From Pseudochelatococcus sp047501465 (GTDB lineage Bacteria; Pseudomonadota; Alphaproteobacteria; Rhizobiales; Beijerinckiaceae): a stretch of DNA of 64,000 bases. Shown one piece after another: positions 27,024 to 36,115 of this stretch. A program made the translations under genes and the position numbers. A model generated the notes under the pieces. It saw nothing but the letters and a program-made list of their open reading frames with translations, made no database searches and had not been told where the DNA came from. The DNA is taken from contig NZ_JAZDRL010000001.1 of NCBI RefSeq assembly GCF_047501465.1, positions 124,001-188,000 on the forward strand, read 5' to 3'. Each line of letters begins with the position of its first letter. Position 1 is the first letter of the stretch.

Positions 27024-28253
27024 TCAATCCTGCTTCCGTGCCTTGTTTCCAAAAAGCCTGGGTCCTAATAGATGTAAAACAAGGCCCAAGGTAGCAATGC
27101 CAATACCTGCTGCAGAGACACCTCTCCAGCCATTGTATTGCCATGCCAAGGTGCCGATTAAGGAGCCGGCTGTGCCACCAATGAAATACGCCGTCATAAA
27201 AATCGTATTGATGCGGTTGCGGGCATTGGGCTGCAGGCCGAAAATACGCGTCTGACTCGTGATTTGCACGCCTTGTAAGGCGATATCGAGAATAATCACC
27301 CCGATAACCAGCCCAATAATCAGGTGACCACCGACGCCCATCACCGCGAATGAAATCAGCATCAGTAATGTTGATGCACCAATCATTTGGCGTGATGGTA
27401 CCCTGTCTGCCAAACGCCCCGCAATGGTTGCGGCAAAAGCTCCTACCATGCCGATAAGGCCAAAGAGGCCCGCGACTGAAGGCCCGTAACCAAGTTCAGG
27501 GCTTGCTAGATGGGGTGTTAGTGTCGTCCAGAAGATGTTGAAGGTTGCAAATGCCAGAGCTGCTACAACCGTTGCTTCACGTAGCACCGGCTCAGCCCGC
27601 CAGAGCGGTAATAATGAGCGCATCAACGCCCCATAGCCAAGCGATGAGGTGGGTGCAACCTTAGGAAAGGTCAGCCTTATGAGCGCTGCGATTGCAATCA
27701 TAATGAGCGCAGCTATAACAAACATTGTGCGCCAGTTTGCATACTCTGCGACAAAACCAGCAAGTGTTCGCGCCCCCAGAATGCCGGTGAGCAATCCGGA
27801 CATGATAATACCGATAACACTCCCGCGTTTTTCTGGCGGTGCTAATTGGGCAGCCATCGGAATGATGTACTGTGCCGAAATCGAAAACATGCCAACAAAG
27901 AAGCTTGCGCCCAACAGCATACCAAATGATGGTGCAGCACCCGCTCCCAGCAATGCGATGATGAGCAGAGCTACAACTAATAAAATCAATCGGCGACGTT
28001 CAAAAATATCACCCAGAGGTGCAAGCAGCAGCAGGCCAACTGTATACCCCGCTTGCGTTGCTGTGGTGATAAAGCCAGCAGAGGTTTCTGGCACGCTCAT
28101 GTCGCGCGCCATATTCACCATCATAGGCTGGTTGTAATAAGTGTTGGCAACAGCAAAAGCGCAGGCGACTGCCATAGCAAAAACAGTACCAGAGCCAATA
28201 GAGCGAACAGCCGGAGACAGGCCCTCGGCAGAACTGGGGGGCGCGGATGTCAT
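27024..28253 (-). CDS. MFS transporter (DHA1-type)
   Basis: A 409-residue protein with twelve predicted helices. The family features are the early NTYYNQPMM segment, the loop 2-3 motif LGDIFERRRLILL, and repeat features in TM4-5 (SGLLTGILGARTLAGFVAEY), matching the group of inner-membrane MFS exporters related to YdhP/YnfM. Substrate unknown. ATG start. It is followed by the transglycosylase on the same strand and preceded by a 228-base gap downstream of gyrB. Confidence 0.85.
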   Translation of the reverse strand: MTSAPPSSAEGLSPAVRSIGSGTVFAMAVACAFAVANTYYNQPMMVNMARDMSVPETSAGFITTATQAGYTVGLLLLAPLGDIFERRRLILLVVALLIIALLGAGAAPSFGMLLGASFFVGMFSISAQYIIPMAAQLAPPEKRGSVIGIIMSGLLTGILGARTLAGFVAEYANWRTMFVIAALIMIAIAALIRLTFPKVAPTSSLGYGALMRSLLPLWRAEPVLREATVVAALAFATFNIFWTTLTPHLASPELGYGPSVAGLFGLIGMVGAFAATIAGRLADRVPSRQMIGASTLLMLISFAVMGVGGHLIIGLVIGVIILDIALQGVQITSQTRIFGLQPNARNRINTIFMTAYFIGGTAGSLIGTLAWQYNGWRGVSAAGIGIATLGLVLHLLGPRLFGNKARKQD

Positions 28254-28340
28254 TATGCAGGACTCATGGAAATAAAAAACAGTATCAAACTGGCACGGCA
28301 GCTGCCTCTGGCAGATGCTCCCAATTTGGGTCGCAAAGAA

Positions 28341-28386
28341 ACCTGAAGTGATGTACGGCCAAGCAGGATTTCACGCCACTTCAGGT
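28341..28386. repeat. inverted repeat in the MFS-gyrB gap
   Basis: ACCTGAAGTG (28341-28350) and its exact complement CACTTCAGGT (28377-28386) are separated by 26 bases, 88 bases upstream of the MFS start. It could be an operator or part of a structured 5' leader; no regulator can be named. Confidence 0.35.
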
Positions 28387-28424
28387 GGTTGAGTTTGAAC
28401 GAGCCTGGACCGATCTGATGCTTC

Positions 28425-28468
28425 CATCCTCCCGCAGCAATGCTTTAGCATGTTTAAGCGGGAAGATG
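28425..28468 (-). terminator. imperfect hairpin downstream of gyrB
   Basis: CATCCTCCCGC pairs with GCGGGAAGATG (10 of 11), enclosing a shorter stem ATGCT/AGCAT, 14 to 57 bases after the gyrB stop in the transcription direction. There is no clear T-run, so termination is plausible but not certain. Confidence 0.4.
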
Positions 28469-28481
28469 TCAGTGCGGTGCA

Positions 28482-30908
28482 TCACACGTCGAGATTTGCA
28501 ACGTTGAGCGCGTTATCCTGAATGAACTCGCGGCGTGGCTCTACCACGTCGCCCATCAGCTTGACGAAAATGTCATCTGCTGCGGCTACTTCACGCACGC
28601 GCACTTGCAACAAGGAGCGATTGTCACGGTCGAGCGTGGTTTCCCAAAGCTGTTCCGGGTTCATCTCGCCAAGACCTTTATAACGCTGCATCTGCAAGCC
28701 CTTGCGGCCAGATGTGGTCATGCTTTCGAACAGTGATACGGGCCCTGTAACCTGAATCGCCTCACCCTTGCGGATGAGCGTTGCAGGTTTACCAAACGCG
28801 TCTTGTAAATGCACAGCCATTTCATCAAGACGACGCGCATCCGTTGATTCCAGAAGTGCGCTATCGAGCGTGGCCACTTGCTTTACGCCGCGCACCATAC
28901 GCGTCAGCACAAAGCCACCATCAGCCACCCTGCCTGCCCAGCCGCGCTCGGTCTCATCCGAAATCGCGTCAAGCCGACGAGCGATATAATCAGCTGTTTC
29001 TTGTGCTTTTTCAGCGTCATCCGCAATTTGTGGACGCAGCGCACCGGCAATAGCTGCCTGCTCAACAACCATACGGTTATAACGTGTGTGCAGGTGATCA
29101 AGCACTTGACGTACAACGCGCGCTTCTTCCACCAAGGTGCGCAGATCTGCGCCGGCACGTTCTTCGCCGCTTGCGATTTTGAGAACAGCGCCATCAGTAC
29201 CAGTTTCGATCAGGTAATCTTCCAGCGCGCGTTCGTCCTTCAAATACTGTTGCGACTTGCCGCGTGAGACCTTGTAAAGTGGAGGCTGGGCAATAAAAAT
29301 ATGACCACGCTCAATCAACTCCGGCATTTGACGGAAGAAGAACGTCAGCAGCAGCGTACGGATATGACTACCGTCAACGTCAGCATCGGTCATGATGATG
29401 ATCTTGTGATAACGGAGCTTTTCCGGCTTGAAGTCTTCGCGGCCGATGCCGGTGCCAAGTGCCGTGATCAGTGTGCCAATTTCCTGGCTCGACAGCATCT
29501 TGTCAAACCGCGCGCGTTCGACATTAAGAATTTTACCGCGCAGCGGCAACACGGCCTGATATTCACGGTTGCGCCCCTGCTTGGCCGATCCACCTGCGGA
29601 GTCACCCTCAACAAGGAATAATTCGGATTTCGCTGGATCGCGCTCCTGACAATCCGCCAGTTTGCCCGGAAGCGAAGCAATGTCGAGCGCACCCTTGCGA
29701 CGTGTCAACTCGCGGGCACGTTTTGCGGCTTCACGTGCGGCAGCAGCTTCCACTACCTTGCCGATAACAATTTTGGCTTCAGTCGGATTCTCTTCAAACC
29801 ATGCCGCCAACGTCTCATTCAAAATGCCTTCAATAACGGGCCGCACTTCGGATGAAACCAGCTTGTCCTTGGTTTGGGAGGAAAATTTTGGATCCGGCAC
29901 TTTGACCGAGACGACCGCTGTCAATCCTTCGCGGCTGTCATCGCCGGTGAGAGAGACCTTTTCCTTTTTAATAATGCCAGATGATTCCGCATAACTTGCA
30001 ACCTGGCGTGTGAGCGCCGCACGGAAGCCTGCCAGATGCGTGCCGCCATCGCGCTGCGGAATGTTGTTGGTGAAAGGCAGCACATTCTCATGGTAGCTGT
30101 TGTTCCACCATAGTGCGACTTGCACATCAATACCATCCCGCTCGCCATGTACGACAATTGGCTTGCTGAGAAGCGGATGCTTGGCGCGGTCGATATATTG
30201 CACAAAGGCTTCGATGCCGCCTTCATAATAAAGCTCTTCGACCTTGTGTTCAGCATGACGATTGTCAGTGAACGTGATGCGTACGCCTGAATTCAGGAAC
30301 GCGAGTTCACGCAGGCGATGCTCAAGCGTTGCATAATCGAACTCAATCATCGTGAAAGTTTCAGGGCTAGGCAGGAAGGTCACTTCCGTGCCGCGTTTGT
30401 CACCCGCATCGCCTACTTCAATCAGTGGAGCGATGGCATCACCATGACGAAACTCAAGAAAATGCTCACGACCACCGCGCCAGATACGCAACTTCAGCCA
30501 CGTAGACAAGGCGTTAACAACTGACACGCCCACGCCGTGCAAACCGCCCGAGACCTTGTAGGAATTCTGGTCAAACTTACCGCCGGCATGCAGCTGGGTC
30601 ATGATAACCTCGGCTGCTGAAACGCCTTCTTCTGTATGAATAGCAGTTGGAATGCCGCGCCCGTTATCGGCGACCGTGCACGAGCCATCAGCGTTCAATG
30701 TTACCGTCACCCTGGTAGCGTGCCCGGCCAATGCCTCATCAATGGCGTTATCAACGACTTCGTACACCATATGATGCAAGCCCGAGCCGTCATCGGTATC
30801 CCCGATATACATGCCCGGACGCTTGCGCACTGCGTCCAGACCCTTCAGCACCTTGATGGAATCGGCACCGTATTCGTCAGACTGAAGCTCGCGGGCGGGT
30901 TCGGACAT
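28482..30908 (-). CDS. gyrB: DNA gyrase subunit B
   Basis: ATPase subunit of gyrase, introducing negative supercoils together with GyrA encoded about 5 kb to the right on the other strand. The 808-residue protein has the GHKL ATPase motifs (EVVDNAIDEALAG, DNGRGIPTAIH, GLHGVGVSVVNALS), a transducer domain, and the TOPRIM domain with LVEGDSAGGSAKQGRNREYQ and the acidic DADVDGSHIRTLLL, ending in the GyrB tail MQRYKGLGEMNPEQLWETT. ATG start with AAGGAAG upstream. It appears to be a single-gene unit. Confidence 0.97.
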   Translation of the reverse strand: MSEPARELQSDEYGADSIKVLKGLDAVRKRPGMYIGDTDDGSGLHHMVYEVVDNAIDEALAGHATRVTVTLNADGSCTVADNGRGIPTAIHTEEGVSAAEVIMTQLHAGGKFDQNSYKVSGGLHGVGVSVVNALSTWLKLRIWRGGREHFLEFRHGDAIAPLIEVGDAGDKRGTEVTFLPSPETFTMIEFDYATLEHRLRELAFLNSGVRITFTDNRHAEHKVEELYYEGGIEAFVQYIDRAKHPLLSKPIVVHGERDGIDVQVALWWNNSYHENVLPFTNNIPQRDGGTHLAGFRAALTRQVASYAESSGIIKKEKVSLTGDDSREGLTAVVSVKVPDPKFSSQTKDKLVSSEVRPVIEGILNETLAAWFEENPTEAKIVIGKVVEAAAAREAAKRARELTRRKGALDIASLPGKLADCQERDPAKSELFLVEGDSAGGSAKQGRNREYQAVLPLRGKILNVERARFDKMLSSQEIGTLITALGTGIGREDFKPEKLRYHKIIIMTDADVDGSHIRTLLLTFFFRQMPELIERGHIFIAQPPLYKVSRGKSQQYLKDERALEDYLIETGTDGAVLKIASGEERAGADLRTLVEEARVVRQVLDHLHTRYNRMVVEQAAIAGALRPQIADDAEKAQETADYIARRLDAISDETERGWAGRVADGGFVLTRMVRGVKQVATLDSALLESTDARRLDEMAVHLQDAFGKPATLIRKGEAIQVTGPVSLFESMTTSGRKGLQMQRYKGLGEMNPEQLWETTLDRDNRSLLQVRVREVAAADDIFVKLMGDVVEPRREFIQDNALNVANLDV

Positions 30909-31077
30909 TACGCTTCCTTGACATGTATATGCCCCGGAAGGGCAAAAAAACCTGTGGCGATTCAGAACCGAATCGTCAGCTCAATGTAATGACTGGCAGC
31001 ACAAAAAGCACGCCCTGGGTGTCGATTAATCGGTGCAATTACACGGTTTATAGCAGGAAATTTACCCGTAGTGGCAA

Positions 31078-31632
31078 CTAACTAATCTGTCCCAGAAAAT
31101 GCCCCAGTCGCATAAGCCCTTCAGGCCATGGGCCATGGCCACTTTCGGCGTTGATGTGTCCGGTTTCACCAGCATCAACAACCGTGGAGCCCCAATCAAG
31201 CGCAATGGCTTGTGCGCGCTCAAAGCTGCAATGCGGATCATTGCGGCTGGCAATCAGAAGTGAAGGAAAGGGCAGGGGAGCTTTTGGCACCGGTGCAAAC
31301 AACGCGATGGCTGGCAGTTGATCAACCGTTAATTCCGGATCAGGAACAGCCACCAGAAAACCGCCAACCACCTTATTTGGCACCAGTAATGGAGCTGCGC
31401 GAGCCACCGTGAGCACGCCAAGACTGTGCGCAACGAGCACGACAGGGCGTTTAGCTTCAGCAACGCGTTCTTGCACTGCTGCCACCCACGCGTCGGGATC
31501 AGGATTGGACCAGTCCGCCTGCACAACACGCGATGCTGTTGCGAGCCGCTTCTCCCATCGGGATTGCCAATGTTCCTCTTCCGAGTTGTGAAGACCCGGA
31601 ATAATCAAGAAATCGCATTCAGAAATGCGCAT
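31078..31632 (-). CDS. RBBP9/YdeN-type alpha/beta serine hydrolase
   Basis: A 184-residue alpha/beta hydrolase of the RBBP9/YdeN group (DUF452-like size). It begins FLIIPGLHNSEEEHWQSRWE, an entry motif of that family, has the nucleophile Ser70 in VLVAHSLGV, and the late histidine in DAGETGHINAESGHGPWPEG. Substrates of this group are not well known. The ATG overlaps the purB stop by one base (TGATG), so it is translationally coupled to purB. Cytoplasmic: no signal peptide. Confidence 0.85.
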   Translation of the reverse strand: MRISECDFLIIPGLHNSEEEHWQSRWEKRLATASRVVQADWSNPDPDAWVAAVQERVAEAKRPVVLVAHSLGVLTVARAAPLLVPNKVVGGFLVAVPDPELTVDQLPAIALFAPVPKAPLPFPSLLIASRNDPHCSFERAQAIALDWGSTVVDAGETGHINAESGHGPWPEGLMRLGHFLGQIS

Positions 31633-32939
31633 CAGACTTCCCCGAATACCCGTTGGAAGATAGTATCGACATGCTTAAGATGGTAGCCGAGGTCGAAGTT
31701 TTCTTCAATTTCTGCCTCGGAAAGTGAAGCGCGGACGTCTTTATCGTTCTTCAGCAGTGTGAGAAAATCGCCTTCGCCCCGCCAAACAGGCATCGCGTTG
31801 CGCTGTACCAGGCGGTATGCTTCTTCGCGTGATACGCCCTTTTGCGTCAACGCCAGCAGCACTCGCTGGGAATGCACAAGGCCACCAAGCTTATCCAGAT
31901 TAGCTTGCATGTTTTCTGGATAAACAACGAGCTTGTCGATTACATTCGCGAGCCGTGCCAGTGCAAAGTCCAGCGTAATCGTGGCGTCGGGGCCGATCAT
32001 GCGCTCCACTGATGAATGCGAAATGTCACGCTCGTGCCAAAGTGCTACGTTTTCCATCGCAGGTTGAGCATAGGCGCGCACCATACGGGCAAGGCCGGTC
32101 AGATTTTCCGTCAAGACCGGATTGCGCTTATGTGGCATCGCTGATGAGCCTTTTTGGCCCTCAGAGAAGAACTCTTCAGCCTCATAGACTTCACTACGCT
32201 GAAGGTGGCGCACCTCAACCGAAAGACGCTCAATGGAAGAAGCGATAACGGCGAGTGTTGCGAAATACATCGCATGCCGATCACGTGGGATAACCTGCGT
32301 CGATGCTGGTTCAACCGTTAAACCAAGCTTATCGGCGACATAGGTTTCAATGCTGGGGTCAATGTTCGCAAAAGTGCCGACCGCACCGGAAATCGCACAA
32401 GTTGCAATCTCCTTACGGGCAGCGACGAGGCGCTCACGGCAGCGTTCAAATTCGGCATAAGCCTGGGCCATCTTGAGGCCAAAAGTAAGCGGCTCAGCAT
32501 GGATGCCATGTGAACGGCCAATGGTCGGTGTGAGCTTATATTCAAATGCACGACGCTTAAGAGCTGCGAGAAGCGCGTCAAGGTCAGCGAGCAGGATGTC
32601 GCTGGCGCGTGCAAGCTGTACATTGAAGCAGGTGTCGAGCACGTCTGACGAAGTCATTCCCTGATGCACAAAGCGGGCTTCCGGCCCCACAATTTCGGAG
32701 AGATGCGTCAAGAAAGCGATAACATCATGCTTGACCTCGCGTTCGATTGTATCAATACGTGCGACGTCAAAATTAGCTTTCGAGCCCTTTTCCCATACGA
32801 TTTCGGCAGATTCCTTAGGAACAACGCCGAGATTCGCGAGCGCCGTTGTTGCATGGGCCTCGATTTCAAACCAGATGCGAAACTTCGTTTCTGGTGACCA
32901 GATGGCAACCATCTCAGGGCGGCTGTAGCGCGGGATCAT
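31632..32939 (-). CDS. purB: adenylosuccinate lyase
   Basis: Two reactions in purine synthesis: SAICAR to AICAR and adenylosuccinate to AMP, each releasing fumarate. The 435-residue protein starts MIPRYSRPEMVAIWSPE, has EVKHDVIAFLTHLSE, HQGMTSSDVLDTC, the histidine block GRSHGIHAEPLTFGLK, and the superfamily signature GSSAMPHKRNPVLTENL with the catalytic Ser. AAGGAG lies 6 bases before the ATG. rpe lies 30 bases upstream on the same strand, and the small hydrolase is coupled downstream. Confidence 0.96.
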   Translation of the reverse strand: MIPRYSRPEMVAIWSPETKFRIWFEIEAHATTALANLGVVPKESAEIVWEKGSKANFDVARIDTIEREVKHDVIAFLTHLSEIVGPEARFVHQGMTSSDVLDTCFNVQLARASDILLADLDALLAALKRRAFEYKLTPTIGRSHGIHAEPLTFGLKMAQAYAEFERCRERLVAARKEIATCAISGAVGTFANIDPSIETYVADKLGLTVEPASTQVIPRDRHAMYFATLAVIASSIERLSVEVRHLQRSEVYEAEEFFSEGQKGSSAMPHKRNPVLTENLTGLARMVRAYAQPAMENVALWHERDISHSSVERMIGPDATITLDFALARLANVIDKLVVYPENMQANLDKLGGLVHSQRVLLALTQKGVSREEAYRLVQRNAMPVWRGEGDFLTLLKNDKDVRASLSEAEIEENFDLGYHLKHVDTIFQRVFGEV

Positions 32940-32969
32940 GAGGGGCTCCTTGAGTTTCTTAATGCGCCG

Positions 32970-33650
32970 TCAGGCCCATTCGCCAATTACGGCTTCGCCT
33001 GCCTTACGGATGGCAGAAATGTTATCAGCATAAACGCTCTCGCCGCCTTTAAACACTGCCGATCCCGCAACAAGCGCCCGCGCGCCCGCTTTCACAATTG
33101 CCGGAGCAGTTTCTGCGGTGACTCCGCCATCAACCTCAATGACAATCGGGCGGTTACCAATCAATGCGCGCGCCTGGGCCACTTTAGCGACTGCCGAGGG
33201 AATAAATGACTGCCCGCCAAATCCAGGATTGACACTCATAATCAAAATCAAATCAACATCGTCCAGCACATGTTCAAGCGCGCTTACAGGTGTTGCCGGA
33301 TTAAGGGCCACGCCTGCCTTCTTGCCAAGGCCGCGGATGGCTTGCAGCGTGCGATGCAAATGGGGGCCGGCTTCAACATGCGCGGTGATGATATCAGCGC
33401 CCGCCTGCGCGAATGCTGGCAGGTAAGGATCGACAGGGGCGATCATCAGATGCACGTCGAGGATTTTCTTGGTCAAAGGGCGGATTGCGCGCACAACCTC
33501 GGGGCCGAAGCTGATGTTGGGCACAAAATGGCCATCCATAACATCAATATGGATCCAATCCGCGCCAGCCCTGTCTATGGCCTCAACCTCGTCGCCGAAA
33601 CGAGCAAAGTTGGATGCGAGAATGGAAGGGGCAATCGACAAGGAAGACAT
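32970..33650 (-). CDS. rpe: ribulose-phosphate 3-epimerase
   Basis: Interconverts ribulose-5-phosphate and xylulose-5-phosphate in the pentose phosphate and Calvin pathways. The 226-residue TIM barrel begins SLSIAPSILASNFARFGDEV and carries WIHIDVMDGHFVPNISFGP, MIAPVDPYLPAFAQAGAD, LILIMSVNPGFGGQSF and EVDGGVTAETA with the metal and catalytic residues of the family. ATG 33650 is used because the conserved sequence begins right after it; a TTG at 33668 in frame would add 6 residues. Leftward, followed by purB. A long AT-rich gap precedes it. Confidence 0.95.
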   Translation of the reverse strand: MSSLSIAPSILASNFARFGDEVEAIDRAGADWIHIDVMDGHFVPNISFGPEVVRAIRPLTKKILDVHLMIAPVDPYLPAFAQAGADIITAHVEAGPHLHRTLQAIRGLGKKAGVALNPATPVSALEHVLDDVDLILIMSVNPGFGGQSFIPSAVAKVAQARALIGNRPIVIEVDGGVTAETAPAIVKAGARALVAGSAVFKGGESVYADNISAIRKAGEAVIGEWA

Positions 33651-34112
33651 GCTGCGCACCAGACACAATGATTAACGAAAGGCGTCAGGCACGTAGCATG
33701 TTAGATCGATATTCGCAACAGACTAAATTATTTTATGTATTCATGCTTTATTCGTGTCAAATATAAATCCGTTTTAAGTTTATTTAGGATAAAATTTTAT
33801 TTTTATGCCGTTTTCTATAATATATATTGCAAATTTCTGTTTCTTTAAAGGGTGTATGTTTTAATATCTGAATGGTATCATCATTTTTTCTGCCTTACAT
33901 GTTCCAAGGCAGATAAGCTTAGATGCTCTAAGCCATATATTTGCGTATCTGAACGCTAAATTTCTGAGCAAGAGGATAAGAGGGGTATCCTCTTGCTAGA
34001 GCAATAGAATTACCAGCTTGTGGTACTATCAGGCTGATTTAATAAAGAAGCAGCAAATAGGTTTGCGAGTTCACTGCCTCATCGCTGCTACTTCCATAGC
34101 GGGGGGTATTTA
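33651..34112. other. 462-base AT-rich gap between rpe and the orphan gene
   Basis: Strongly A/T-rich compared with the rest of the window, particularly 33700-33900, with no reading frame of note. It carries a perfect 12-bp inverted repeat (33967-33997). It should contain the rpe promoter and the 3' end of the orphan gene transcript, both leftward. The AT-richness continues into the orphan gene, suggesting one acquired block. Confidence 0.5.
33967..33997 (-). terminator. 12-bp perfect hairpin downstream of the orphan gene
   Basis: AGCAAGAGGATA and its exact complement TATCCTCTTGCT enclose a 7-base loop, 116 bases past the stop of the leftward orphan gene. On that strand the stem is followed by CAGAAATTT rather than a proper T-run, so a terminator role is plausible but not certain. 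Confidence 0.45.
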
Positions 34113-35747
34113 TCACCCTGGCTGTATACGCTGCCAGAGCTGCCCTAATGTTGTGTTCTCTACTTTTATCTGGAGAATTTCTGCGCGCAGTGCCATAGCA
34201 GCTTGCATATCAGCTTCAGCAGCACCTTGCTCTGCCTTCGCCTTTTGGTAATCTGCTTTGGCCTTTTGATAAATTAGTGCTCTTTTCTCCACTGACTGCA
34301 CAGCTTTCAGCGACGGTGTATTTGAATTCTTTCTATATTTTCTAATTACTTTTTTGCTGTTTTTCAGTGCTTTCCAGCTCTTTTCCTGGTTTGTTTCTGC
34401 CGTTTGCAGTTGAGTTTTAATCTCTGTGACTGTGTGCGTCATAGGTGCAATGCTGTCTAGCGCGTTGCTTATCTCCTGCGAGACAGCGCTGATAGCAGCT
34501 ACAAGGATAAGATCTTCAGCTGTTCCATAGCCACGTTCTGCTAGTTCTCTCAAATTGATATAGTCAGTATTTCGCAATGCTTCTTGCAAGCGAGTACCGC
34601 GGAACTCCCCCTTCTGCGAGGAGCGATTTGAGAAATTAAAAGAGACTTCTTTCCCGCTATCAGCGTCTTTGAACGTAGCTTTAAAAGTTGGCGTTTCTCC
34701 CTCTATAGCCGTGTTATCTGTAATGGATATCAAATTATTTTTTTGGCATATGGGATCGTCAAGCATTTTTGTGAGTTCAGCTTGCTTATTTTTTTCCGCC
34801 ATGCACTGTATATTGCCGTTGCGGAAATTCTCAATGGAGAGCTGCTCCGTTATACTTCGCATCTGTTTTTGTACGAGAATGCTGATTTCGCTTTTAACTG
34901 CCAGAATGCGAGCGTCTTGGCTATTGGCAGCGCTAGATGATATTAACTGGTCATCAATTTTGAAATCGTAGTAAGTGCTGGTATCTGTTGTGTCGTTTGA
35001 AGAGCTTTCGCTTCTTGTCAGCCTCGCAACAGGGAAGCCCATGCAGTCAAGTGGTGGGGTTTTAGATAAGACAACTCTCGCAATATCTTCAAATTTTTTC
35101 CATGGATTCTTATCCGAAAATGAATTTGCAATTTCTTGCAATTCAGCTTCCGCATCTACAGATGGATTGCGTTTTATCAAAATATCTGACGTTTTCGCGG
35201 CGATTAAGACGCTCTCTATTTTTTCTTTGGCGGCTGGATTATTAATATCAGCAGAATTTAGCGCGAACTTCCCCATTTTCAGGGTAACTTGCCCCTCTTT
35301 TGTCGTGTCCAGTTTTAAATGATGCCGCTCTTCTGGTCGAAGCTGCATACGGAGTAGTTGGAAGCTCTCTGACGGGGATTTTTTATATATAGCATTAAAT
35401 ACATGCTCAGCTGCTTCACCTGCGTTTGAGCGCAGCATCTTGGGCAGGATGAAATCAAGTATCCTATTCCAGATCCCGACTGATACCCGGGCTTCTTCCG
35501 GTGATTTGGCTTGGCGTACACGCTCTAGAGCGCTTGAATTTAAGTGCTCCAGGCCCTTGAAAGCCGAGGTTGAGAGTTGGACAATAATGCGGTCCGATAA
35601 AAATGGGGAGACCTCTCCAGCTGCTTTCACCACGGGGGCGCCAGATTGTGAGGGCGCTGGCAGTTGTGGATCATTAATATTTGAAGTGTTTTGAGGCGGT
35701 GTACTCTCAGCTGATTTGATTTTGTTAGAGCTATCAAAATGAACCAT
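34113..35747 (-). CDS. orphan 544-residue protein, unknown function (effector-like architecture)
   Basis: I do not recognise a family. From ATG 35747 (GGGAG 6 bases upstream) the protein is 544 residues, hydrophilic and without signal peptide or membrane span. The first 45 residues are rich in Ser, Pro, Asn and Gln and look disordered; residues about 50-170 are helical; a Ser/Thr-rich segment (TRSESSSNDTTDTSTYYDF) is in the middle; the last 120 residues are a Lys/Gln/Ala-rich coiled coil with the near repeat YQKAKADYQKAKAEQ. Base composition is markedly AT-rich against the neighbouring rpe and gyrA. Such features occur in secreted effectors, but no secretion genes are in the window. Confidence 0.75.
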   Translation of the reverse strand: MVHFDSSNKIKSAESTPPQNTSNINDPQLPAPSQSGAPVVKAAGEVSPFLSDRIIVQLSTSAFKGLEHLNSSALERVRQAKSPEEARVSVGIWNRILDFILPKMLRSNAGEAAEHVFNAIYKKSPSESFQLLRMQLRPEERHHLKLDTTKEGQVTLKMGKFALNSADINNPAAKEKIESVLIAAKTSDILIKRNPSVDAEAELQEIANSFSDKNPWKKFEDIARVVLSKTPPLDCMGFPVARLTRSESSSNDTTDTSTYYDFKIDDQLISSSAANSQDARILAVKSEISILVQKQMRSITEQLSIENFRNGNIQCMAEKNKQAELTKMLDDPICQKNNLISITDNTAIEGETPTFKATFKDADSGKEVSFNFSNRSSQKGEFRGTRLQEALRNTDYINLRELAERGYGTAEDLILVAAISAVSQEISNALDSIAPMTHTVTEIKTQLQTAETNQEKSWKALKNSKKVIRKYRKNSNTPSLKAVQSVEKRALIYQKAKADYQKAKAEQGAAEADMQAAMALRAEILQIKVENTTLGQLWQRIQPG

Positions 35748-36115
35748 AACAAACTCCCGCAAGTATATAATCCAAAATTAATAAGATGGCTAAATCATCA
35801 ATTTATATAAGCTCATTTAATTTCATAACCCCTCTTGTAGGGATGCTTGCGATGCTATCCTTATCGCATTTTGACGGCCCTTTGTGTGATGTTTGGCACA
35901 AAAAAGACAAAAAAAAGATCGTTTTGTGACGCGAAGCTGTGCCTGGGAAAGTGCTGGCAAGACTCTACCTTGGGTAACTAATGCGTTGGCAACTTGCGTC
36001 TTGCGCTTTGGTTGAGGTGGCATTTTGAGTTTGAATGAGTTAGAGCAAGAGTCGCCTCATTATGGGGACTAAGCAGAAATCGTTTCTGGGCGGTTTTCCT
36101 TAAAGGACGTATTCC
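35748..36115. other. 368-base divergent region between the orphan gene and gyrA
   Basis: It must carry the promoters of the leftward orphan gene and rightward gyrA. The left 80 bases are very AT-rich. A 66-codon leftward frame (35823-36023) is present but its sequence shows no family features. No hairpin or RNA gene recognised. Confidence 0.45.

Noticed and set aside
26956..27144. upstream extension of the lytic transglycosylase
   Set aside because: It would overlap the MFS gene and precede a clear signal peptide; ATG 26955 has a good ribosome-binding site.
35823..36023. 66-codon leftward reading frame in the orphan gene-gyrA gap
   Set aside because: Basic sequence without family features, lying in a promoter region; nothing supports translation.
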